This document shows positions 7,785 to 16,935 of a DNA stretch of 64,000 bases, piece after piece (the stretch's first letter is position 1; each line of letters begins with the position of its first letter). Below the pieces are notes generated by a model. It worked only from the letters and a program-made list of their open reading frames with translations. It ran no database searches and was not told the origin of the DNA. The translations under genes and the position numbers were made by a program. The DNA is from Curtobacterium sp. TC1 (GTDB lineage: Bacteria > Actinomycetota > Actinomycetes > Actinomycetales > Microbacteriaceae): assembly GCF_019844075.1 (NCBI RefSeq), contig NZ_CP081964.1, positions 1,798,001 to 1,862,000 on the forward strand. Direction: 5' to 3'.

Positions 7785-8019
7785 GATGGGTATCCCTGAT
7801 CGTCTCGAGGAACACAGGAGTTCCGGCGACCAGGGTCCGGGGCAGCTGCCGCAAAGCTACGTCGGTCCTGCTCCGGGCACAAGAGCGGCGATCATGCTCC
7901 TGTCCCGAGCTGCGCGCGCTCTCCTACGTTCCGTGACGAATCACTGCGCTGCGTTACGTCGCCGCTCGTGCGCGTCGCTCGCTCGTGTTTGCATCGCTGC
8001 ACTGACGAGGGAGTGTTGC
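7785..8019. other. Divergent regulatory gap AraC / monooxygenase operon
   Basis: A 235-base non-coding gap between the AraC gene and the monooxygenase operon. It contains GCTGCGTTACGTCGCC (about 7946-7961), similar to CGTTAC-containing words upstream of other oxidoreductase genes here. The ribosome-binding site AGGGAG precedes the ATG at 8020. No open frame with coding character is seen. Confidence 0.45.
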
Positions 8020-9060
8020 ATGACGCACGTCGAACGCACCGCCCGCGCGGCCACGGTGCCGCTGCGGATCGCGGTGTTCTCGCACGGTACCGAGGCGCCG
8101 CCGGCGACCCGGGCGTACCGCGAGGAGCTCGAGCTGTTCACCGCGGCGGAACGCCTCGGGTACGACGGGGCCTGGGTCCGCCAGTTCCACTTCCGGCACG
8201 ACGACGCACCGGCTCGCGGCGGGCTGCCGTCCCCGTTCGTCTTCTTCGCCGCCCTCGCCGAACGGACCTCCACCCTGCGGCTCGGGCTCGGCGCGGTCAC
8301 GCTGCCGCACGAGGACCCGGTCCGTGTCGCCGAGGACGCGGCGGTCCTCGACGCGATCAGCGACGGACGGGTGGAACTCGGCGTCGCGAACGGCGGCGGC
8401 CCGGAGACCCTCGACGTCTTCGCGCCCGGTCTGGTCGGGGCCGACCACGACGTCCGTCGTGCCGCGTTCGACGAGCAGCTCGCACGGCTGCTCGACGCAC
8501 TGCGCGGTGCGTCACTCGGCACGGGGACCGCACGCCTCAACCCGGACGGCAGCGGGCTGCTCGACCGGATCTGGGACGCCACGCTCAGCGCCGAGAGCGC
8601 CGCCATCGCCGCTCGTCGGGGGCACGGGGTGCTGATCGGCACCACGCAGACCGTGCCGGCCGAGGTCACCGCGGACGCCTACTACGCCGCACTGCCGGAC
8701 GGTGCGGTTCCCCGGGTCGCACTCTCGACGGCGATCTACCCGGCCCCGGACCGCGAGACCGCGTTGCGTGAGGCGCGTGCGGGCATCGAGGCGAAGTACG
8801 CGTGGGGCGAGTCGTTCCTGCCACCGGCGACCACCCTGGCCGAGAAGGCCGCGTCGCTCAACCTGCACTACGGCACGGCTGACGACATCGCGGAGTCGAT
8901 CGCGTCGAAGCCGTACGCCCGGTACGCGACGCAGCTCAACGTGCAGGTCGACGACGGCTACGCCGACGTCGGCGCGCGCTCGGACGCCCTCGCCCTGTTC
9001 GCCGAACAGGTTGCCCCGCAGCTGGGCGCCGTCCTGGCCCACGAGGCGGTGACGGCATGA
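8020..9060 (+). CDS. LLM class flavin-dependent monooxygenase (short type)
   Basis: A 346-residue luciferase-like TIM-barrel enzyme. AERLGYDGAWVRQFHF (about residues 44-59) is the family strand/helix with aromatic and His residues for flavin. Further family segments are ERTSTLRLGLGAVTLPHEDP and VAEDAAVLDAISDGRVELGV. Family members oxidise substrates with FMNH2 and O2 supplied by a separate reductase. The start was chosen at MTHVERTARA, after an AGGGAG ribosome-binding site. It is the first gene of a seven-gene operon and overlaps the next start by 4 bases. It is paralogous to the gene at 45506, which sits in the same relative role in the second island. The substrate is unknown. Confidence 0.9.
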   Translation: MTHVERTARAATVPLRIAVFSHGTEAPPATRAYREELELFTAAERLGYDGAWVRQFHFRHDDAPARGGLPSPFVFFAALAERTSTLRLGLGAVTLPHEDPVRVAEDAAVLDAISDGRVELGVANGGGPETLDVFAPGLVGADHDVRRAAFDEQLARLLDALRGASLGTGTARLNPDGSGLLDRIWDATLSAESAAIAARRGHGVLIGTTQTVPAEVTADAYYAALPDGAVPRVALSTAIYPAPDRETALREARAGIEAKYAWGESFLPPATTLAEKAASLNLHYGTADDIAESIASKPYARYATQLNVQVDDGYADVGARSDALALFAEQVAPQLGAVLAHEAVTA

Positions 9061-10427
9061 CCCGCGACAACGGCCTGGTGCTCGGCGGCATGGTGTTCTA
9101 CCCCGGCGGCGAGCACGTCACGAGCTGGCGCCTGCCGGGCAGCGAACCGGATGCCTACCTGGACGTCGAGTACTACGCCCGGTTCGCGCAGACCCTCGAG
9201 CGCGGTGGGTTCGCGACGCTGTTCATCGCCGACGAGCTGTACGTCTGGGACCGCTTCGCGTCGGGCATCGACCACGCCGTGAACATCCGCACCGAGCCCT
9301 TCACCCTGCTCGGTGCCCTGTCGCAGCGGACCGAGCACATCGGGCTCGCGGCGACGGTCTCGACCACGTACAACGAGCCGTACCACGTGGCCCGGAAGCT
9401 GGCCTCGATCGACCACCTGAGCGAGGGCCGCGCCGCCTGGAACCTCGTCACGAGCGCCTCGGACGAAGAAGCCTGGAACTTCGGTCGCGACGCGAACCTC
9501 GACCACGCCGTCCGCTACCGCCGGGGTGCCGAGTTCGTCGACGTCGTGCAGGGCCTCTGGGACAGCTGGGACGACGACGCGTTCCTGTACGACCAGGAGT
9601 CCGGCTACTTCGCGAAGCGCGACGGACTGCACGTGCTCGACCACGAGGGCGAGTTCTTCCGGGTGCGCGGGCCGCTCAACATCGCCCGGCCGCCACAGGC
9701 CCACCCGGTGCTGTTCCAAGCCGGGGCGTCCGAGGCCGGCCGTGCGCTGGCCGGTGCGAAGGCCGAGGGCGTCTTCACCCTCTGGCAGGACGACCTCGCC
9801 GACGCGCAGGCCCTGTACGCCGACTACAAGCGCCGCGCCGTCGAGCACGGACGTGATGCGTCGTCGATGCTGATCCTGCCGGCGGTGTCGCCGGTGATCG
9901 GCGACACCGAGGCCGACGCGCTGCGGCAGCTCGACGAGATCGAGGAGCTGACACCGGACCGCGTCTCGCTCGACCTGCTGTCGCACTACCTGCAGACCGA
10001 CCTGTCCGACCGGCCGCTCGACGCACCGTTCGAGCACGTCTTCGACGAGACGGCGATCAACCAGTCGAAGTCCGTCTACGAGTCGATCCGCCGCATCGCC
10101 GCCGAGGCCACCACGCTCCGCGAGGTCTACCGGACGATCCTGCGCCGTCGGTTCCTGCCGGGCACGCCCGAACAGATCGCCGACTGGCTGACCGAGCGCT
10201 ACGAGCAGGACGCCGCCGACGGCTACATGCTCGCGTTCTCGTCGATCCCGGTGAGCGTCGACCGGTTCGTCGACCAGGTCGTGCCGGAGCTCGAACGCCG
10301 TGGCGTGTACGACCGCACGTACCGCGGCGACACCCTGCGGGAGCACCTCGGACTGGCGCGACCGGCGAGTCGGTACGACGATTCGGCGCCCGCGCCCGCG
10401 GCGGTCGACCAGGAGGCGTCAGCATGA
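9057..10427 (+). CDS. NtaA/SnaA/DszA-type FMNH2-dependent monooxygenase
   Basis: A 456-residue LLM monooxygenase of the NtaA/SnaA/DszA/SoxA branch. Features in order: the FYPGGEHVTSWR start, FATLFIADELYVWDR, GLAATVSTTYNEPYHVARKL, then IDHLSEGRAAWNLVTSASDE, a WDSWDDDAFLYD insert, and the C-terminal block GTPEQIADWLTERYEQDAADG. Family members cleave C-S or C-N bonds (dibenzothiophene sulfone, nitrilotriacetate, N-acetyl or sulfide compounds) using reduced FMN. The ATG lies within the stop of the preceding gene. It is closely related to the next gene; the tandem pair suggests two substrates or a heteromer. Confidence 0.92.
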   Translation: MTRDNGLVLGGMVFYPGGEHVTSWRLPGSEPDAYLDVEYYARFAQTLERGGFATLFIADELYVWDRFASGIDHAVNIRTEPFTLLGALSQRTEHIGLAATVSTTYNEPYHVARKLASIDHLSEGRAAWNLVTSASDEEAWNFGRDANLDHAVRYRRGAEFVDVVQGLWDSWDDDAFLYDQESGYFAKRDGLHVLDHEGEFFRVRGPLNIARPPQAHPVLFQAGASEAGRALAGAKAEGVFTLWQDDLADAQALYADYKRRAVEHGRDASSMLILPAVSPVIGDTEADALRQLDEIEELTPDRVSLDLLSHYLQTDLSDRPLDAPFEHVFDETAINQSKSVYESIRRIAAEATTLREVYRTILRRRFLPGTPEQIADWLTERYEQDAADGYMLAFSSIPVSVDRFVDQVVPELERRGVYDRTYRGDTLREHLGLARPASRYDDSAPAPAAVDQEASA

Positions 10428-11746
10428 GCGACCGCATCCTGCTGGGCGCCTTCGCCTTCCACCCGGGTGGCGCGCACGTCACCGGGTGGCGGCACCCGTC
10501 CTCGCGCCCCGCCGAGCACCTGAGCATCCGGCACCACCGGCACATCGCGCAGACCGCCGAGCGCGGGGTGTTCGACACGCTCTTCCTCGCCGACGGCCTG
10601 TACTTCTGGGACCGGTACCCGTCGGGCGTCGACCACTACGGGGCACTGCGGCCCGAACCGTTCACGCTGCTCGCCGCGCTGTCCCAGGTGACGTCGCGGA
10701 TCGGCCTCGCCGCGACCGTGTCGACGACGTACAACGAGCCGTACCACGTGGCCAGGACCCTCGCCTCGCTCGACCACCTCAGCGGTGGGCGGGCCGCGTG
10801 GAACCTCGTCACGAGCCGGTACGACGAAGAGGCCCGCAACTTCGGTGGTGACACCCACATCGACCACTCCCGGCGGTACGAGCGCGGTCGCGAGTTCGTC
10901 GACGTCGTGAACGGACTGCTGGACAGCTGGGACGACGACGCGATCGTGGCCGACCCGGCGTCCGGGGTCTTCGCGCACCGCGACGGCCTGCACCGTCTCG
11001 ACCACGAGGGCGAGTTCTTCCGGGTGCGCGGGCCGCTCAACATCGCCCGGCCGCCGCAGGGTCACCCGCTGCTGTTCCAGGCCGGCGGGTCCGAGTCCGG
11101 GCTGGAGCTCGCCGCGAACACGGCCGACGCGGTGTTCACCCGTGGCGGTTCCACCGCGGACGTCCGACGCTTCGTCGACGACCTGCGCGCCCGCGCCGTC
11201 CGGCACGGCCGCTCCGCCGACGCGGTGAAGATCATGCCGTCGGTGATGCCGGTCGTGGGGGAGACCGCCGCCGACGCCCGAGCCGAGGCGGACGCGATCC
11301 TCGCCCTGACGCCGGACGCCCTCATCCTCGAGGACGTGTCGCACCAGATCGGGCAGGACCTGTCCGGCCGCGACGTCGACGTGCCGTTCGACTACGCCGA
11401 GGAGTTCGACACCTCGAACGAGACCCGCTCGCCGAAGCCCGCGGTCGATCGGCTGCTCGCCGACGGCCCCGCGACGCCCCGCGACGTCTACGCGTGGTCG
11501 TACCGCCGCAGCCTGCTGACGGGCACCGGACCGGAGATCGCCGACCGGTTCGAGGAGCTCGCCGACGACGGTGGCGCCGACGGCTTCATCGTGCAGTTCC
11601 CGTACCTGCCCGGCGGGATCGACCGGTTCGTCGACCACGTCGTGCCAGAACTGCAGCGCCGCGGCCGGACCGCCACGGCGTACGACGACCGCACCCTGCG
11701 CGAGCGCTTCGACCACCCCCGGGTGCCGGACCGCGCGCACCGCTGA
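10424..11746 (+). CDS. NtaA/SnaA/DszA-type FMNH2-dependent monooxygenase
   Basis: A 440-residue paralogue of the preceding enzyme, with the same motif order: FHPGGAHVTGWR, DTLFLADGLYFWDRYPSGVD, ATVSTTYNEPYHVARTLASL, DHLSGGRAAWNLVTSRYDEE, WDSWDDDAIVADPASG, and RVRGPLNIARPPQGHPLLFQ before the flavin-phosphate region. It overlaps the upstream gene by 4 bases (ATGA). A 57-base gap follows before the binding-protein gene. Its role is oxidative cleavage of an imported organic compound; organosulfur is the likeliest class given the family and the importer. Confidence 0.92.
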   Translation: MSDRILLGAFAFHPGGAHVTGWRHPSSRPAEHLSIRHHRHIAQTAERGVFDTLFLADGLYFWDRYPSGVDHYGALRPEPFTLLAALSQVTSRIGLAATVSTTYNEPYHVARTLASLDHLSGGRAAWNLVTSRYDEEARNFGGDTHIDHSRRYERGREFVDVVNGLLDSWDDDAIVADPASGVFAHRDGLHRLDHEGEFFRVRGPLNIARPPQGHPLLFQAGGSESGLELAANTADAVFTRGGSTADVRRFVDDLRARAVRHGRSADAVKIMPSVMPVVGETAADARAEADAILALTPDALILEDVSHQIGQDLSGRDVDVPFDYAEEFDTSNETRSPKPAVDRLLADGPATPRDVYAWSYRRSLLTGTGPEIADRFEELADDGGADGFIVQFPYLPGGIDRFVDHVVPELQRRGRTATAYDDRTLRERFDHPRVPDRAHR

Positions 11747-11803
11747 CCGCCCCACCCCTCCCAGCACCGCACCCCTGCAACCCGAACCCCCTAGGAGTCA
11801 TCC

Positions 11804-13366
11804 GTGACCGTCGACCTCACGTCGCGGCGGCGTCGCCTCAAGCGCCTCGCCCTCGCGGCCACCGCGTCCGCCCTCGCCCTCACGCTCGCCGCGTGCTCGT
11901 CCGGCGGCGACGCCTCGCCCGGATCGTCCTCGGACACCGGCACCTACACGCTCGGACTCCAGGAGCCCGACAGCACGATCAACCCCCTCACCACCTCGGA
12001 CTACAACGCGATGTTCATCGTGGGGTTGGCGTCCGAGGGCCTGCTCAGTCAGGACGCGAAGGGCAAGCTCGAGGGCCGTCTGGCCGACTCGTGGAAGGCG
12101 TCGTCCGACGGACGCACCTGGACGGTGCAGCTCCGCGACGACCTGCAGTTCTCCGACGGCGCAGCGCTCACGAGCAAGGACGTCGTCGCGACGTTCGACT
12201 CGATCATCGGCAAGGACAGCCAGTCGCCCGGCAAGTCGAGCTTCGACGGCATCCTGCAGTCGGTCGCCGCGGACGGTGCCTCGACCGTCGACTTCACGCT
12301 CGCCAAGCCGTACGCCGACTTCCCCTCCCTGCTCACGGGCTCGAACACGACCATCCAGCCGGCGGGCTTCGACGCGTCGACGAACTGGGCCAAGCAGCCC
12401 GTCGGCGCCGGACAGTTCGTGCTGACGAAGTACGCGGCCGGCCAGGGCGCCACGTTCACGAAGAACCCGGACTACTGGGACGCGAAGGACGTGGACCTGC
12501 AGCAGGTCGACGTGAAGTTCTACGCCGACGACCAGGCCCAGCTGCTCGCGTTCCAGAGCGGGGAGATCGACCAGATCGCCGCCAGCCCGACCGCGACGTC
12601 GACCCTGCAGGCCTCGGACTACACCGAGACCGAGCCGTACTTCAACAAGTTCGACGGCATCTTCCTCGACGTCACCAAGGCGCCCTTCGACGACCCGAAG
12701 GTCCGTGAGGCCTTCGCCCTCGCGCTCGACCGTGAGGAGATCGTCAAGACGGTCTACGGCGGCGCAGCCGAGGTCGGCAACGACACCACGTTCTTCCCGA
12801 GTTCGGCGATCCAGCCGAAGGGGCTCGAACAGCGCGAGCAGGACAAGGCGAAGGTCGCGGACCTGCTCGGCGGCACGACCGTGTCCTTCGAGATCACGAC
12901 GCTCGACGCCGAGAAGGCCCTCGCCCAGGTGGTGCAGCAGCAGCTCGAGGCGGTCGGCGGGTTCGACGTCACCCTCAAGGTGTTGACGAGCGCGCAGTAC
13001 TACGCCGACGGCGACGACACCCCGTGGCTGAACGCCCCGGTGACGATCACGAACTGGGCGCAGCGCCTGCCCGCGCAGTACGTCGACCTGATCTACCGCG
13101 ACGGCGCCGTCTGGAACGCGTCGAAGTACTCGAGCCCGGAGCTCGAGCAGCTGACCGACCGGTACGAGTCGACGACCGACGACTCGGAGCGGCAGGACCT
13201 GGCGAACCAGATCGCCGAGATCGAGTGGACCGACCTGCCCGTGATCGTCCCCGCGTTCGCGTCGAGCAGCATCCTGCTGCAGAAGCGCGTCACGGGCACC
13301 TTCCGGTCGGGGCAGGACTTCCCGGGCGGGTTCGACTTCCGGGGCATCGGGGTCACCGCGTCATGA
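11804..13366 (+). CDS. Oligopeptide-type ABC transporter substrate-binding lipoprotein
   Basis: A 520-residue family-5 solute-binding protein. The signal peptide runs RRRRLKRLALAATASALALT and ends in the lipobox LAAC, with CSSGGDASPG as the lipoprotein linker. The mature protein has LGLQEPDSTINPL, TSDYNAMFIVGLASEGL, SWKASSDGRTWTVQLRDDLQ and FSDGAALTSKDVVATFDSII, the characteristic DppA/OppA entry. The GTG start has a TAGGAG ribosome-binding site. It probably captures the substrate of the co-transcribed monooxygenases. Paralogue at 50125. Confidence 0.93.
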   Translation: MTVDLTSRRRRLKRLALAATASALALTLAACSSGGDASPGSSSDTGTYTLGLQEPDSTINPLTTSDYNAMFIVGLASEGLLSQDAKGKLEGRLADSWKASSDGRTWTVQLRDDLQFSDGAALTSKDVVATFDSIIGKDSQSPGKSSFDGILQSVAADGASTVDFTLAKPYADFPSLLTGSNTTIQPAGFDASTNWAKQPVGAGQFVLTKYAAGQGATFTKNPDYWDAKDVDLQQVDVKFYADDQAQLLAFQSGEIDQIAASPTATSTLQASDYTETEPYFNKFDGIFLDVTKAPFDDPKVREAFALALDREEIVKTVYGGAAEVGNDTTFFPSSAIQPKGLEQREQDKAKVADLLGGTTVSFEITTLDAEKALAQVVQQQLEAVGGFDVTLKVLTSAQYYADGDDTPWLNAPVTITNWAQRLPAQYVDLIYRDGAVWNASKYSSPELEQLTDRYESTTDDSERQDLANQIAEIEWTDLPVIVPAFASSSILLQKRVTGTFRSGQDFPGGFDFRGIGVTAS

Positions 13367-14346
13367 GCACCGCGCGCCGCCGTCGTCTGCTGACCCTGGT
13401 CGGGCAACGGGTCGTCCAGATCCCGCTCGTCCTGGTCGTGGTCTCCGTCCTGACGTTCTGGCTCGTCCAGGTCGTGCCGGGTGACCCGGGCCGGAACGCC
13501 CTCGGGCAGTACGCGACGGCGGCGCAGGTGCGCGCGTGGAACGTCGACCACGGGCTCGACGGGTCCCTCGTCAGCCGGTACCTGCACTGGATCGGCGGGT
13601 TCGTCACGGGGGACTGGGGCACGAGCTTCGTCTACTCTGAGCCGGTCCGCGACCTGGTGCTCGGCCGTCTCGGCAACTCCCTGCTGCTCGGCGCGTACGC
13701 GTTCGTCATCATGGTGCCGGTCGCGATCACCCTCGGCGCCGTGCAGGCGTACCGGCAGGGTCGCCGCTCCGACCGGGCCGTCACGGTCGGGCTGCTGACG
13801 ATCTCGGCGGTGCCGGAGTTCGTCGTCGGGATCGTGCTGCTGCTCGTCTTCGCGGTCTGGTTGCGGGTGGTGCCCGTGCAGGCGTCCGGTGCGCTCGACG
13901 CCGGGTTCGGCGAGCGGCTCCGGGTGCTCACGCTGCCCGCCGTGGTGCTCGCCCTGGCGTACCTCGCCGTCCTGACCCGGATGGTGCGTGCGGGGACGAT
14001 CGAGACGATCCGGTCGCAGTTCCACCGCACCGCCGTGCTGAAGGGGCTGACCACCGGCCAGGTCGTCCGCCGCCACGTCGTCCGCAACGCGCTCATCCCG
14101 ACGTTCTCGGTGCTCGGCATCTACCTCGGCACCCTGCTCGGCGGCAGCGTCATCGTCGAGACCCTGTTCTCCTACCCGGGCCTCGGCGCGCTGCTCGTGT
14201 CGGCCGCCGAGCGCAAGGACGCCCTGCTGCTCGAGAGCGGGGTGATGCTCGCCGGGGCGCTCTCGCTCGGCGCGCTCCTGCTCACCGACCTGCTGTTCGT
14301 GGTGGTCGATCCCCGGATCCGCTTCGAACGGGCGGCCACCGCATGA
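13363..14346 (+). CDS. ABC transporter permease, DppB/OppB type
   Basis: A 327-residue inner-membrane permease. The N-terminal segment GQRVVQIPLVLVVVSVLTFW is the OppB-type first membrane helix, followed by VPGDPGRNALGQYATAAQVR. The cytoplasmic EAA loop is TAVLKGLTTGQVVRRHVVRN near residues 225-245. It shares an ATGA overlap with the binding-protein gene before and the DppC gene after. It forms the pore with the next protein. Confidence 0.92.
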   Translation: MSTARRRRLLTLVGQRVVQIPLVLVVVSVLTFWLVQVVPGDPGRNALGQYATAAQVRAWNVDHGLDGSLVSRYLHWIGGFVTGDWGTSFVYSEPVRDLVLGRLGNSLLLGAYAFVIMVPVAITLGAVQAYRQGRRSDRAVTVGLLTISAVPEFVVGIVLLLVFAVWLRVVPVQASGALDAGFGERLRVLTLPAVVLALAYLAVLTRMVRAGTIETIRSQFHRTAVLKGLTTGQVVRRHVVRNALIPTFSVLGIYLGTLLGGSVIVETLFSYPGLGALLVSAAERKDALLLESGVMLAGALSLGALLLTDLLFVVVDPRIRFERAATA

Positions 14347-15239
14347 CCGCCGTCGTCCCCGGTGCCGTCGAGACCGACGCCCTCGCCGGACGTCCGTCGG
14401 CGTCGACCAGCACGGGCACGGCGCGGGTCACGCGCCGCGGATGGCGCGGACTCCTCCGGCGTCCCACATTCCTGGTCTCCGTGGCGATCCTGCTCTGGTG
14501 GGTCGTCCTGGCCGTGGGCTGGCACCTGCTCGGCCTGCAGCCCTTCGCCCGCACCGGCGAGCTCCTGCAGGCACCGAGCGCCGCGCACTGGTTCGGCACC
14601 GACTCGCTCGGCCGCGACGTCTTCGCCCGCGTCGCCGCCGGAGCCCGGCCGGCGCTCGTCATCGGCCCGTTCGGCGCGGCGCTGGCGACCGTCGTCGGCG
14701 GCACCCTCGGTCTGCTCGCCGGCTACCACCGCGGCTGGGTCGACACCGCCCTGATGCGGTTCTTCGACGTGCTGCTCGCGTTGCCCAGCCTGATCTTCCT
14801 GGTCGTGCTCGTCGGTGCGTTCGGGGTGTCGACGCCCGCGCTCGTCCTCATCGTCGGCGTGCTCTTCGCCCCGGGCATCGCGCGGATCGTCCGGGCCGCG
14901 GTGCTCGTCGAGATGGGCAAGTCCTACGTCCAGGCCGCACGGCTGCAGGGCGAGAGCGCCGTCCGGGCGATGGTCAGCGAATTGCTGCCGAACGTGATCG
15001 GGGTCTTCGTGATCCAGGCGGTCCTGAGCCTCGGTGCCGCGATCTTCATCACCGCGTCGCTGTCGTTCCTCGGGCTCGGTTCGCAGCCACCGGCCGCCGA
15101 CTGGGGGCTCGACATCAACGCGAACCGCGCCTACCTGCAGGCCGCGTGGTGGACCGTCGTGTTCCCGGGTGTCGCCGTGGCGTCGATCGTCGTGTCCGCG
15201 AACCTGATCGCCGACAACCTCAAGGAGGTCTCCGAGTGA
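14343..15239 (+). CDS. ABC transporter permease, DppC/OppC type
   Basis: A 298-residue permease of the OppC type. The N-terminal cytoplasmic extension is followed by LVSVAILLWWVVLAVGWHLL and the characteristic HWFGTDSLGRDVFARV periplasmic motif (about residues 82-97). The EAA loop is SYVQAARLQGESAVRAMVSE. The C-terminus has ITASLSFLGLGSQPPAADWG, typical of DppC. It overlaps both neighbours by four bases. Confidence 0.93.
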   Translation: MTAVVPGAVETDALAGRPSASTSTGTARVTRRGWRGLLRRPTFLVSVAILLWWVVLAVGWHLLGLQPFARTGELLQAPSAAHWFGTDSLGRDVFARVAAGARPALVIGPFGAALATVVGGTLGLLAGYHRGWVDTALMRFFDVLLALPSLIFLVVLVGAFGVSTPALVLIVGVLFAPGIARIVRAAVLVEMGKSYVQAARLQGESAVRAMVSELLPNVIGVFVIQAVLSLGAAIFITASLSFLGLGSQPPAADWGLDINANRAYLQAAWWTVVFPGVAVASIVVSANLIADNLKEVSE

Positions 15240-16852
15240 GCGAGCAGCCCCGGGCCACCGGTACGACCGACGCACTGGTCCGCGTCGAGGGGCTCACCGT
15301 GTCGTACCGCGGCACCCGGGTGGTCGACGACGTCGCGTTCGTGATCGAGCCCGGTGGCTCGTACGGGCTCGTGGGCGAGTCCGGTTCCGGCAAGAGCACC
15401 GTGGCCGGCACGCTGACCGCGTCGCTCGGCCCGGACGCCGCCGTCGGGTCGTCGGCGCTGGTCGTCGACGGCGTCGACGTCGCGTCCCTGCGCGGAGAGC
15501 GCCTCCGGCGGTTCCGGCGCGACGTCGTGGCGGTCGTCCACCAGGAACCCGGTCTCGCCCTCAACCCGACGATGACGGTCGGACGCCAGGTCGCCGAGGT
15601 CCTGCGCGCCACGGGCTCCGGCCGCGCGGCGGCGGACACCGCGACGATCGAGGCGTTCACGCGGGTCGGGCTGCCCTCGCCGACGACGATCGGCGTGCGG
15701 TACCCGCACGAGCTGTCCGGCGGTCAGCAGCAGCGCGTCGCGATCGCCATGGCACTGGTGGCGCGCCCGCGCCTGCTCGTGCTCGACGAACCCACCACCG
15801 GCCTGGACAGCACGGTCGAGGCGGGAATCATGGCGCTCATCGACGAGCTCCGGACCGAGATCGGCTTCGCGACCCTGCTCATCAGCCACAACCTGCCCCT
15901 GGTCGCGGCGCACTGCGGCCGGGTCGGGGTGCTCCGCCACGGGGTGCTCGTCGAGGAGGGCACCGCGACCCAGGTGCTGCTCCACCCCACGGAGCCGTAC
16001 ACCAAGCAGCTCGTCGACGCCCTGCCCGACATCACGACGGGCAAGGCGGGAACGACGGGCGAGGCGGGAACGACGGGCGAGGCTGGCCCGTCGGCCGAGA
16101 CCGCGCGGCACGACGTGCTCGCGACGATCAGGGGCCTCCGCAAGGAGTACGACGGCGCCGTCGCCCTCGACGGCATCGACCTCGAGCTGCGCCGCGGTGA
16201 GGTGTTGGGCGTCGTGGGGGAGTCCGGCTCCGGCAAGACGACCTTCGGCCGAGCCCTCGCCGGACTGGTCCGACACGACGGCACGATCACGCTGGACGCC
16301 GGCGACCAGATGCCGACCGGCACCCCGCCCGTGCAGGTCGTGTTCCAGAACGCGGACGCCTCGCTCAACCCGCGGCGCACGGTCCGACAGGTGCTCGGAC
16401 GGGCGATCCGGCTGCTGCACGGGGACGGCACCGCCGAACAGCTCGCGGCGCGTGTCGGCCTGCCCGCCGACGTCCTGGACCGCCGGCCCGCCCAGCTGTC
16501 CGGCGGGCAGAAGCAGCGCGTGGCCATCGCCCGGGCGTTCGCCGGACCGGTGCCGCTCGTGGTGTGCGACGAACCCACGTCCGCCCTCGACGTCTCGGTG
16601 CAGGCACGGATCCTCGACCTGGTGCTCGACCTGCAGCGCACCACCGGCACGACCTGCGTGTTCATCTCACACGACCTCGCCGTCGTGCGCCGGGTCGCCG
16701 ACCGCATCGCGGTCTTCGACGGCGGTCGCGTCGTCGACGTCGGCCCCGCGGAGCGGCTGTTCGACGCGGGCGCGCACCCGCGCACCCGCGAGCTCGTCGC
16801 GGCCGCGCTCGACCTGCGCCGGCGCGCCGGTCTGGTGGCTCCCGCGGCCTGA
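15236..16852 (+). CDS. Fused double ATPase of the oligopeptide-type ABC transporter
   Basis: A 538-residue protein with two complete ABC ATPase domains (DppD-DppF fusion). Domain 1: Walker A GESGSGKST about 48-56, signature LSGGQQQR, Walker B LLVLDEPTTGLD. Domain 2: Walker A GESGSGKTT about 328-336, signature LSGGQKQR, Walker B LVVCDEPTSALD, H-loop FISHDLAVV. The linker carries an 18-bp tandem repeat (16034-16086) encoding TTGEAG units, probably a flexible hinge. The GTG start overlaps the permease stop. It is the last gene of the operon and is followed by a 25-bp hairpin terminator. Confidence 0.94.
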   Translation: MSEQPRATGTTDALVRVEGLTVSYRGTRVVDDVAFVIEPGGSYGLVGESGSGKSTVAGTLTASLGPDAAVGSSALVVDGVDVASLRGERLRRFRRDVVAVVHQEPGLALNPTMTVGRQVAEVLRATGSGRAAADTATIEAFTRVGLPSPTTIGVRYPHELSGGQQQRVAIAMALVARPRLLVLDEPTTGLDSTVEAGIMALIDELRTEIGFATLLISHNLPLVAAHCGRVGVLRHGVLVEEGTATQVLLHPTEPYTKQLVDALPDITTGKAGTTGEAGTTGEAGPSAETARHDVLATIRGLRKEYDGAVALDGIDLELRRGEVLGVVGESGSGKTTFGRALAGLVRHDGTITLDAGDQMPTGTPPVQVVFQNADASLNPRRTVRQVLGRAIRLLHGDGTAEQLAARVGLPADVLDRRPAQLSGGQKQRVAIARAFAGPVPLVVCDEPTSALDVSVQARILDLVLDLQRTTGTTCVFISHDLAVVRRVADRIAVFDGGRVVDVGPAERLFDAGAHPRTRELVAAALDLRRRAGLVAPAA

Positions 16853-16874
16853 GCGGGGCCCGGGACGTGCGCAC

Positions 16875-16926
16875 GGGGCGGACGGCAGGCCCGTGGCGGA
16901 CCCGCCACGGGCCTCCCGTCCGCCCC
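16875..16926. terminator. 25-bp hairpin, bidirectional terminator
   Basis: Positions 16875-16899 pair with 16902-16926 with a single C/C mismatch and a two-base loop (AC). The arms contain the GGACGG-AGGC / GCCT-CCGTCC words shared with 2087 and 6121. It lies between the convergent ATPase and hydrolase genes. Confidence 0.85.
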
Positions 16927-16935
16927 GTCTCGCCG

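Noticed and set aside
8958..11767. Two long minus-strand frames opposite the NtaA-type genes
   Set aside because: They have low-complexity Arg/Val/Glu-rich translations with no recognisable family, while the plus strand encodes complete LLM enzymes with overlapping starts.
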